6,782 bases of DNA, from contig VGAF01000063.1 in NCBI GenBank assembly GCA_016870855.1, positions 1 through 6,782 on the forward strand, in the 5' to 3' direction. Of this stretch, positions 1 through 5,821 are shown one piece after another (the stretch's first letter is position 1; every line of letters starts with the position of its first letter). A model generated the notes under the pieces. That model ran no database searches, had not been told where the DNA came from, and worked only from the letters and a program-made list of their open reading frames with translations. A program made the translations under genes and the position numbers. The DNA is from Actinomycetota bacterium. Lineage in GTDB: Bacteria > Actinomycetota > Actinomycetes > Nanopelagicales > Nanopelagicaceae.

Positions 1-376
1 ATCTCGAAAGCTTAAGCGCAGCCTCATTGGCTTCTGCTCCCGAATTGCAGAAGAAGACGCGAGCGCTCGAATCTCCTGACATCTTCACTAAACGCTCAGC
101 GAGATCCAGTACTTGGGGATGGCTATAAAAATTGGAGACGTGGCTCAACTCTTTCGCCTGTTTCGCTATCGTTGCGCTTACTTTTGGATGGCTGTGACCA
201 AGGAGATTAGTTGCGATTCCCCCCAAGAGATCCAAATACTTTTTTCCATCAACATCCCAGACCTCAATACCTTTACCTCTTACTAACGAGATGCTTGGAG
301 TGCCATATGTAGATTGGATTGAGGAGTTCCAACGTTCGGTTTGCGATCTTGATGGTTTCTTTAGGCTCTTACCCAT
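1..376 (-). CDS. argD: Acetylornithine aminotransferase, N-terminal 125 residues (3' end beyond window)
   Basis: Class-III PLP-dependent aminotransferase that converts N-acetylglutamate 5-semialdehyde plus glutamate to N2-acetylornithine and 2-oxoglutarate in the cytoplasm. The 125 visible codons carry family hallmarks in the right order: TYGTPSISLVRGKG (residues 23-36), VWDVDGKKYLDLLGGIATN (39-57), LGHSHP (59-64), HVSNFY (79-84) and the cofactor-phosphate-binding stretch FFCNSGAEANEAA (108-120). The family is about 390-400 residues, so roughly two thirds, including the catalytic PLP lysine, lies outside the window. The chosen ATG (374-376) lies inside the end of argB, overlapping it by 16 bp in another frame, and is preceded by the strong purine-rich GGGGAGG. 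It is fourth in argCJBD. Identity as argD rather than another class-III aminotransferase rests on both motifs and operon position. The fragment has no frameshift. Confidence 0.95.
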   Translation of the reverse strand, partial: MGKSLKKPSRSQTERWNSSIQSTYGTPSISLVRGKGIEVWDVDGKKYLDLLGGIATNLLGHSHPKVSATIAKQAKELSHVSNFYSHPQVLDLAERLVKMSGDSSARVFFCNSGAEANEAALKLSR

Positions 377-1116
377 GTGCCTCCCCTTCCCGATAGCGCA
401 TCCTTAAAGGCACCAAGTGATTTCCCATCGATAACTCGAGCTGATTTTGCTCCGGAAGTAATCGCATTAATCACTGCCGTGACCTTGGGAACCATCCCAC
501 CCTCAAATGCGATGGAGCCAAGCTCCTTTGCAGAGACTTCTTTCATTAAAGAGTTCTGGTCTGGCCAACTTCTATAAATTCCGGGCACGTCTGTCATGAA
601 GAGAACTTCTTGGGCGCGCAAAGCGCCGGCGATTGCACCAGCAGCTAGATCGGCATTCACATTGAGAGCCGCTCCATCAGCAGCATTTGAAACCGGAGCG
701 ACAACCGGCAAGAACCCACCAGCCAACAGCGTCTTTAGAATCTTTGGATTTACGGACTCTACTTCGCCAACAAGGCCGAGCGCGCCATCGCTTTTCAGTC
801 CGACGCTGAGTAATCCGGCGTCACTTCCTGTGATTCCAACGGCTGGCAATCCAACTCGCTGTAAAGAGCGAACGACTGAACGTAGGACCGATCCGGTTAA
901 GACAGCTTCTACTACCTTCATTACCGCGGGCGTAGTAATACGGAAGCCATCTTTGAATTCTGATTCGACTCCCTCAATCTTAAGCTGTTGATCGATTTGT
1001 GGTCCGCCGCCATGAACAATCACAAATTGTTCATCTGCGCTCCAACGTCTAGCAATCTCTTCCATCCAGATTGGGTCGCTATCCATAGCATGACCACCGA
1101 ATTTAATGACTATCAT
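361..1116 (-). CDS. argB: Acetylglutamate kinase, short form
   Basis: Amino-acid-kinase-family enzyme that phosphorylates the gamma-carboxyl of N-acetyl-L-glutamate with ATP, the second step of the acetylated arginine pathway, in the cytoplasm. Visible motifs are the ATP-phosphate lysine in KFGG (Lys5), the glycine loop HGGGPQID (35-42), substrate-binding Arg59 in GFRIT, the LNVNAD segment (151-156) and the catalytic lysine in GGMVPKV (Lys211). At 251 residues it is close to the short E. coli type (about 258), not the 290-320 usual for Actinobacteria. It begins directly at beta-strand 1, without the N-terminal helix found in hexameric arginine-sensitive enzymes. The ATG at 1116 overlaps the argJ stop as ATGA, and the next in-frame upstream codons reach a stop within 7 codons, so no longer start exists. 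The C-terminus (GRGGTWV) also lacks the usual HALLLE-type segment. No Shine-Dalgarno sequence is visible, so translation is probably coupled to argJ. Confidence 0.96.
   Translation of the reverse strand: MIVIKFGGHAMDSDPIWMEEIARRWSADEQFVIVHGGGPQIDQQLKIEGVESEFKDGFRITTPAVMKVVEAVLTGSVLRSVVRSLQRVGLPAVGITGSDAGLLSVGLKSDGALGLVGEVESVNPKILKTLLAGGFLPVVAPVSNAADGAALNVNADLAAGAIAGALRAQEVLFMTDVPGIYRSWPDQNSLMKEVSAKELGSIAFEGGMVPKVTAVINAITSGAKSARVIDGKSLGAFKDALSGRGGTWVRA
380..386 (-). promoter_or_regulatory. Shine-Dalgarno sequence of argD
   Basis: The minus strand reads GGGAAGGGGAGG-CAC-ATG. The core GGGGAGG lies 3 nt before the argD ATG, and the AAGGGG part lies 6 nt before it. It is the strongest ribosome-binding sequence in the window and lies wholly inside the argB coding region. 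It supports the start at 376 and suggests that argD initiates on its own, unlike argJ and argB, which start at ATGA overlaps. Confidence 0.7.
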
Positions 1117-2261
1117 GTTGAATACGCCGAATTCTCATGTACATACTCGGCTGTTAAATCGTTGGTGTAGATAGTTGCCGAAGCGCTACCTAAATGTAGG
1201 TCAATCAAAATATCGATGCGTTCTGCTTTCATATTTACAAGTTCACGAGCGTCCCCGGGAGAGCTACTCCTACAGACCATGACTCCATTTAAAGTGACAT
1301 CGATATTGGCAGGATCCAAGACTGCTTTAGTGGTGCCAATAGCCGAAAGGATTCTGCCCCAATTTGGATCCTGTCCATGCAAAGCGCACTTTAGGAGATT
1401 ATTGCGCGCACATGCTCGTCCTATCTCAACAGCATCGCGCTCACTCTTGGCATTTACTACCTTGATTGCCACAACTTTCGAATGGCCTTCAGCATCAGAA
1501 ATCAATTGATAAGCAAGGCTCTCGCATATCTCAAAGAGCGCAGTCCTTAACTCCTCACCTGATGGTTGCACTCCGGAGGCACCGGAGGCCATAAAGAGCA
1601 CTGTGTCATTTGTCGATGTACATCCATCTGAGTCAATTCGATTAAATGTCGCTTCACAAACTTCGGCAAAGAGTTGATCTGCTAATCGTTTATCTACCTT
1701 TGCATCTGTCATGACAACTGAGAGCATGGTCGCCAGAGCTGGAGCTAGCATTCCCGCTCCTTTAGCAATTCCAGCTACCTCGAAGCCATTCCGAGATAGG
1801 TGTGCGATTTTTGCTACCGAGTCAGTAGTCATAATTGCTTCCGCAGCATCCGCTAACGACCTGCTATTCAAACTCTTCACCGCTGAGTCAATTCCAGATA
1901 GAAGCTTTGGCATTGGAAGGCGAACCCCTATTAAGCCTGTGGAACAGATCGCTACATCGCCGGCGGAAAGTTGTAGTTTTGCCGCTACTTCTTCAGCGCT
2001 TTTATGTGTATCTGCAAAACCTTCTGGGCCAGTACATGCATTTGCGCCCCCACTATTTAGAAGAACTGCGGACACCTCGTTATCTCTTACAACTTGCGTG
2101 GTCCAAGTGACTGGCGCAGCCACGATCTGATTTGTAGTGAAAACTGCTGTTCCGAACTTCTCTGGTCCATCATTAACAATGAGAGCTAGATCCTTCGCCC
2201 CAGAACTCTTTAGTCCAGCAGCGATGCCGGCTCCTCGAAAACCCTTAGGAAAAGCGGTCAT
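1113..2261 (-). CDS. argJ: Glutamate N-acetyltransferase / ornithine acetyltransferase
   Basis: Transfers the acetyl group from N2-acetylornithine to glutamate, yielding ornithine and N-acetylglutamate and closing the cyclic arginine pathway. Bifunctional members also use acetyl-CoA. The 382 residues match the family from end to end: GFRGAGIAAGLK (7-18), VFTTNQIVAAPV (40-51), LLNSGGANACTG (67-78), the oxyanion-hole CSTG (106-109) and the self-cleavage site KGAGMLAPALATML, in which Ala177-Thr178 should be the scissile bond and Thr178 the N-terminal nucleophile of the beta chain. They are followed by FNRIDSDGCTSTND, NLLKCALHG.DPNWGRI and the C-terminal VHENSAYST typical of actinobacterial ArgJ. 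The start ATG overlaps the argC stop (ATGA), with only a weak AGGG upstream. Whether it is mono- or bifunctional cannot be read from sequence. No argA is in the window. Confidence 0.97.
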   Translation of the reverse strand: MTAFPKGFRGAGIAAGLKSSGAKDLALIVNDGPEKFGTAVFTTNQIVAAPVTWTTQVVRDNEVSAVLLNSGGANACTGPEGFADTHKSAEEVAAKLQLSAGDVAICSTGLIGVRLPMPKLLSGIDSAVKSLNSRSLADAAEAIMTTDSVAKIAHLSRNGFEVAGIAKGAGMLAPALATMLSVVMTDAKVDKRLADQLFAEVCEATFNRIDSDGCTSTNDTVLFMASGASGVQPSGEELRTALFEICESLAYQLISDAEGHSKVVAIKVVNAKSERDAVEIGRACARNNLLKCALHGQDPNWGRILSAIGTTKAVLDPANIDVTLNGVMVCRSSSPGDARELVNMKAERIDILIDLHLGSASATIYTNDLTAEYVHENSAYST

Positions 2262-3277
2262 TGCCCTACGCCCATCGAGCTGAGACCTAATGTCTCATCA
2301 AAACCGGCCATTAGATTTGCATTCTGTATCGCCTGGCCCGCCGCACCTTTTCCTAAGTTATCTAGCGCTGCCGAAACGACCAATCTAGAAGTGTGGGTAT
2401 CCACGGCGAGCTGTATCTGGATTCCATTTGAGCCAATAAGAGAAGAAGTTTCTGGAAGTTGACCCTTAGCAAGAAGCGTTACAAACTTTTCATCTTTGTA
2501 AATTTCCTGATAGATCTCCCGAATCGAACTCTCATCAAGTGAAGTCTTGGCTGTGACCGTTGCCAAGATTCCTCGCGGCATCGGTGCAAGAATTGGCGTA
2601 AAAGAAATCCGCACCTCTTTACTAGAAGTCTCACTGAGAGCTTCTTCGATTTCGGGAGTATGTTGATGAACGCCACCGAATTTATAGGAAGCAAGCGAGT
2701 TCATTACCTCGCTAGCGCTTAGATTCACCTTATTTGTCCGACCCGCTCCAGTAGTGCCACTTGCTGCAACAACCACAATATCAGTTGAATCGATAGCTCC
2801 CTTTGTAACCGCTGGGGCGATAGCGAGAGCTATAGCTGTGGCGTAACAGCCCGGATTAGCAACTCTCGTTGTCTGAGAAATTTTTTCGCGTTGCCCGGGC
2901 AGTTCTGGAAGGCCATAAGTCCAAGTTCCCGCATGCGCTCCCCCGTAGTATTTCTCCCATTGCGCCGGATTACTCAATCTGAAGTCAGCGCCCAAATCTA
3001 CGATTTTCAAATCACTTCTTAACTCACTTACAAGCGAAGCAGACTCCCCATGCGGCAGCGCCATGAAAACCAAGTCGCAGGAATTTAGCTCCTTCGATGA
3101 GGTCTTCTCGAACTTCCTACCGAAGTATGTGCTGAGATGGGAATGGATTGCGGAAATTTCCTCGCCAGCGCTAGAACCTGCAGCAATGTAAGCCGGATCG
3201 AATTTTCCGTGGTTTGCAATTAGCCGAAGTAATTCTCCTCCGGCATAACCACTTGCTCCAAGAATACCTACGCGCAT
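2258..3277 (-). CDS. argC: N-acetyl-gamma-glutamyl-phosphate reductase
   Basis: NADPH-dependent reductase that converts N-acetylglutamyl 5-phosphate to N-acetylglutamate 5-semialdehyde, the third step of arginine synthesis. The 339 residues are a normal family length. The Rossmann motif GILGASGYAGGELLRL lies at residues 4-19. The catalytic cysteine is Cys144 in NPGCYATA, followed by ASGTTGAGR (172-180), the conserved histidine region GGVHQHTPEI (201-210), the FTPILAPMPRGILAT strand (226-240) and the C-terminal LDNLGKGAAGQAIQNANLM. ATG at 3277 is the only possible start: the frame upstream has no other start codon before a stop at 3305-3307. No Shine-Dalgarno sequence precedes it, so initiation may be leaderless or SD-independent. 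It is the first gene of argCJBD, 54 bp after pheT, with ARG boxes in that gap. Confidence 0.98.
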   Translation of the reverse strand: MRVGILGASGYAGGELLRLIANHGKFDPAYIAAGSSAGEEISAIHSHLSTYFGRKFEKTSSKELNSCDLVFMALPHGESASLVSELRSDLKIVDLGADFRLSNPAQWEKYYGGAHAGTWTYGLPELPGQREKISQTTRVANPGCYATAIALAIAPAVTKGAIDSTDIVVVAASGTTGAGRTNKVNLSASEVMNSLASYKFGGVHQHTPEIEEALSETSSKEVRISFTPILAPMPRGILATVTAKTSLDESSIREIYQEIYKDEKFVTLLAKGQLPETSSLIGSNGIQIQLAVDTHTSRLVVSAALDNLGKGAAGQAIQNANLMAGFDETLGLSSMGVGQ

Positions 3278-3295
3278 CGGCCGAGGGTACCCATT

Positions 3296-3313
3296 AATGC
3301 ATAATTATGCAAT
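3296..3313. promoter_or_regulatory. ARG box B, ArgR operator proximal to argC
   Basis: On the minus strand the 18 bp read AT-TGCAT-AATT-ATGCA-TT, containing a perfect 14-bp palindrome. This fits the E. coli-type ARG-box layout wnTGAATwwwwATTCAnw with C replacing A in each half (TGCAT/ATGCA), and resembles the TGCAT-rich ARG boxes reported in Streptomyces. Its position 18 bp before argC, the first gene of an arginine operon, is where ArgR with arginine as co-repressor is expected to bind. The assignment rests on pattern and context; no argR is in the window. Confidence 0.8.
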
Positions 3314-3335
3314 TCTATGCATACTTATGCGTCAA
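3307..3335 (-). promoter_or_regulatory. Candidate argC promoter overlapping the ARG boxes
   Basis: The minus strand carries a near-consensus -35 hexamer TTGACG at 3330-3335 that includes the pheT stop codon. Two -10-like hexamers follow: TAGAAT (3312-3317), a good TAnnnT but only 12 bp from TTGACG, and CATAAT (3304-3309), 20 bp away. Spacing is therefore not ideal, and the true combination is unclear. TAGAAT spans the 2-bp gap between ARG boxes A and B, so ArgR bound to both would block it. A start near 3305 would leave a leader of about 28 nt. Confidence 0.35.
3316..3333. promoter_or_regulatory. ARG box A, ArgR operator distal to argC
   Basis: On the minus strand the 18 bp read GA-CGCAT-AAGT-ATGCA-TA. 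The arms GCATA/TATGC are exact inverted repeats around a 2-bp centre; the outermost T of the left half is C. The box begins inside the pheT stop codon and lies 2 bp from box B, giving a 20-bp centre-to-centre distance. Paired ARG boxes separated by 2-3 bp are the known binding unit of the ArgR hexamer. It is weaker than box B, but the pairing supports both. Confidence 0.72.
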
Positions 3336-5821
3336 CTCCTTAGCGTGGCTTGGAACCGCTCAACGACTGAGCTTGCGGCCTGCTCTCGCAACTTTGAAAC
3401 TTCCTCGCCGGTTAGCGTTCGATCGGGAGCACGGAAGGTCAATGTGAAAGCCAGTGAAATCTGGTTCTCTCCCTCCCTTTGGAAGCGGTCGAATAACTCC
3501 ACACTCTCTAGAAGTTCGCCGGCACCCTCACGCAGCGCTGCGGTGATTTCAGCGGCGGAGACCTGCGAGGAGATATAAAAGGAGACATCTTGTATTGCTG
3601 CTGGCATCGCAATTACTGGTTTGGCTTGGATAGCACCTTGGACTGGGATTGCATCCACAACTAAGGCGAAGAAAATGGTCCGCATTGGCAATCCAAGCGC
3701 GGCGCAGATTCTGGGATGAATCTCTCCGGCGTGAGCGACTGGTTTTCCCGCCACAATGAACTCAGCGCATCGCCCTGGGTGCCATGGTGCTAACTCAACA
3801 CACTTGACCGAGAAAACACTCGTGATCTCCCGGAGCGATTCGCTGGTGATAGAGATTGCATCTTCCCAAGAAGCGGTCCGACCTTTCCCCCACCATCCTG
3901 ACAATTCAATCTCGCCAGCTACAACTCCGCCGATATGAAGTGATTGGAAGGGAACGCTCTCATAGATTTTCTTGATCTGAGATGTGCTCGGGCGCTTAGC
4001 CGTTGAGATTCCGGTGGCGTTCTCCAGCTTTTTGATATCTCGGAAAACTAAGCCGCTTTCAAATAACGCTACAGATTTTGCGCCTCGGGCAAGATTACGA
4101 GCAGCGGTTTCAAGTAGACCGATAGCAAGGTGGGTACGCAAGAGCGGGTTCTGGTCGGAGATTGGATTAGCTATCTTGAAGGTTTTTGCCCGTTCGCCAG
4201 TAAATCCAAACAAGTCCATCTGAGATTGATTTACAAAGGGGTAGTTGTGGACTTCGGTAAAGCCTTTATTAGCTAGCGCTAGAGAGAGGAAACGTCTCCG
4301 TTGCTGTAGCGGCGAGAGTCCGGTCTTTCCTGACTTAGGAATCTTAGGAGTTGGTACTCGAGAAGGAATTCGCTCATAACCATAAAAACGCGCTACTTCT
4401 TCGGCAAAATCAGATAGATGGTTTAGATCGCTCCGCCAACTCGGTGAGGTGATCCGCCACTTCTTTCCGGATTTAGAGACCTTACATCCAACAGCGACGA
4501 GGGCTTTCGCAACTTCGGCGCTGGAGTATTCAGTTCCAATCAATTCTGAGATTTCAGAAGGTGAAATAGCGGTGAACTTTGCCTTTGGTAACGCTCCATT
4601 AGAAGCGCTGCCGTGGTATCTCGCACCGCCATGCTCAATCAAAAGCAATGCGGCTCGCGCGGAGGCAATCTCGGCGAGCAGTGGATCTACGCCACGTTCG
4701 AATCTTCGTGAGGCCTCCGATGAAAGGATGTGGCGACGTGAATTTCTTGCAACGGCTACGGGATTGAAGTGAGCAGCCTCAAGAGCAATTTTCGTCGTTT
4801 CAACTCCAACTTCGCTATCAAGTCCTCCCATAGTACCGGCTAGCGCTAGCGGTCGCTTTTCGTCAGCAATTAAGAGATCATCCTTAGTTAATCTTCTTAC
4901 CTGATTATCTAAAGTTGTAATTGATTTGAAGGAGTAGGCGCGTTGTACCCGCAGCTTTCCATGAATCTTTTCGGCGTCGAATGCATGAAGTGGTTGTCCA
5001 AGTTCCAACATCACATAGTTAGTCACATCAACAGCGAGCGAAATAGGTCGCATTCCCGCCTGGGTCAGGCGACGAGCCATCCAAGCAGGTGTCTTTGCGC
5101 TTGGATCAAGACCACTTAGGGAGCGGAGGAAAATCAAATCAGCGCCGCTCTTATCAAGAATCTCTACCTGAGTGACTTTTCCGCTCTTCTTCGCTTTAGC
5201 TAACTTATTTAGTAAAGCTTTACTCTCAATATCCTTAAATTGAAATCCAAGTGACATTGCTAATTCCCGCGCCGCTCCCCTTACCGACATGGCATAACCG
5301 CGATCCGGGTTTACAGCAATATCGATAGTCGGGTCATCGGCCCCGAGCGCCTTCAGCGCATCACTGCCGTTCCTAAATCTCTCACTTAGAACGATGATGC
5401 CGCTATGGTCCTCACCAAGACCTAACTCGCGAGCAGAACAAATCATGCCATTGCTCAATCTTCCATATGTCTCGCGCGCGGATATTGCAAAATTCCCAGG
5501 CAGAACAGCTCCAGGTACTGCGACAACAACTTGATCTCCGACCACAAAATTCGTAGCTCCACAAATCACATAGCGTTTGGACTTCTCACCAAGATCAAGG
5601 GCCACATAGCGGATTGGCTTCTTATGTCCGGATAGCTCCTCGATCTCTAAGACTGTTCCAACTTTGAGCGGTCCTTTGATTCCAGAAGCCGGATTTAAAA
5701 CATCTTCAACCTCAAAACCTACTTTTACAAAAGCCGCTACGAGTTTCTCGACGTTCTTCGCTGGGTCAAAGTTCTTAGGGAAGGTTATGAACTCAGCAAG
5801 CCAAGAGATAGGAAGTTTCAT
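3332..5821 (-). CDS. pheT: Phenylalanyl-tRNA synthetase beta subunit
   Basis: Beta subunit of the cytoplasmic alpha2beta2 class-II synthetase; it binds tRNA-Phe and hydrolyses mischarged Tyr-tRNA. The 829 residues match bacterial PheT throughout. The EMAP/OB tRNA-binding domain is at about 45-155 (VCGAT-like VICGATNF 86-92; GRLSNGMICSARELGLGEDHSGI 120-142). The B3/B4 editing domain spans roughly 215-390, including VDVTNYV (264-270), QPLHAFD (276-282), LALAGTMGG (325-333) and SSEASRRFERGVDP (367-380). The B5 domain is at about 415-485. The catalytic-like core includes RRRFLSLALANKGFTEV (508-524) and ALFESGLVF (585-593). The FDX-ACB anticodon-binding fold (about 738-829) reads AAIQDVSFYI, LFDRF and RTLTGEEV, with Gln743 where many bacteria have Arg, as in other actinobacteria. 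The ATG overlaps the pheS stop (ATGA) behind a modest GGAAG. No terminator is visible after it. Confidence 0.98.
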   Translation of the reverse strand: MKLPISWLAEFITFPKNFDPAKNVEKLVAAFVKVGFEVEDVLNPASGIKGPLKVGTVLEIEELSGHKKPIRYVALDLGEKSKRYVICGATNFVVGDQVVVAVPGAVLPGNFAISARETYGRLSNGMICSARELGLGEDHSGIIVLSERFRNGSDALKALGADDPTIDIAVNPDRGYAMSVRGAARELAMSLGFQFKDIESKALLNKLAKAKKSGKVTQVEILDKSGADLIFLRSLSGLDPSAKTPAWMARRLTQAGMRPISLAVDVTNYVMLELGQPLHAFDAEKIHGKLRVQRAYSFKSITTLDNQVRRLTKDDLLIADEKRPLALAGTMGGLDSEVGVETTKIALEAAHFNPVAVARNSRRHILSSEASRRFERGVDPLLAEIASARAALLLIEHGGARYHGSASNGALPKAKFTAISPSEISELIGTEYSSAEVAKALVAVGCKVSKSGKKWRITSPSWRSDLNHLSDFAEEVARFYGYERIPSRVPTPKIPKSGKTGLSPLQQRRRFLSLALANKGFTEVHNYPFVNQSQMDLFGFTGERAKTFKIANPISDQNPLLRTHLAIGLLETAARNLARGAKSVALFESGLVFRDIKKLENATGISTAKRPSTSQIKKIYESVPFQSLHIGGVVAGEIELSGWWGKGRTASWEDAISITSESLREITSVFSVKCVELAPWHPGRCAEFIVAGKPVAHAGEIHPRICAALGLPMRTIFFALVVDAIPVQGAIQAKPVIAMPAAIQDVSFYISSQVSAAEITAALREGAGELLESVELFDRFQREGENQISLAFTLTFRAPDRTLTGEEVSKLREQAASSVVERFQATLRS

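Noticed and set aside
596..991. Open frame on the plus strand opposite argB, and similar ones at 1711-2130, 3297-3578, 4449-4772 and 5839-6126
   Set aside because: Each is antisense to a well-recognised gene, has low-complexity Ser/Ala/Pro/Thr-rich composition with no family motifs, and lacks a ribosome site of note. They are by-products of codon use in the real genes.
3285..3292. GGGTACCC palindrome just before argC as an operator
   Set aside because: It is only 8 bp, unlike the ARG-box sequence, and has no partner copy. I cannot support a function for it beyond the possible -10 overlap noted above.
3278..3331. The inverted repeats after pheT as an intrinsic terminator
   Set aside because: The dyads are AT-rich with short arms, and no U-tract follows. 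They fit ARG-box spacing far better than a terminator hairpin.
3531..3542. Perfect 12-bp palindrome CGCAGCGCTGCG near the 3' end of pheT
   Set aside because: It lies in the middle of the FDX-ACB domain coding region (Thr-Ala-Ala-Leu-Arg) with no following U-tract or other regulatory context.
4839..4850. Perfect 12-bp palindrome GCTAGCGCTAGC in pheT, whose core CTAGCGCTAG recurs at 4273-4282
   Set aside because: Both copies encode Leu-Ala-Leu-Ala using the same CTA/GCG/AGC-type codons, and AGCGCT is common throughout the coding DNA here. This is explained by protein sequence and codon use.
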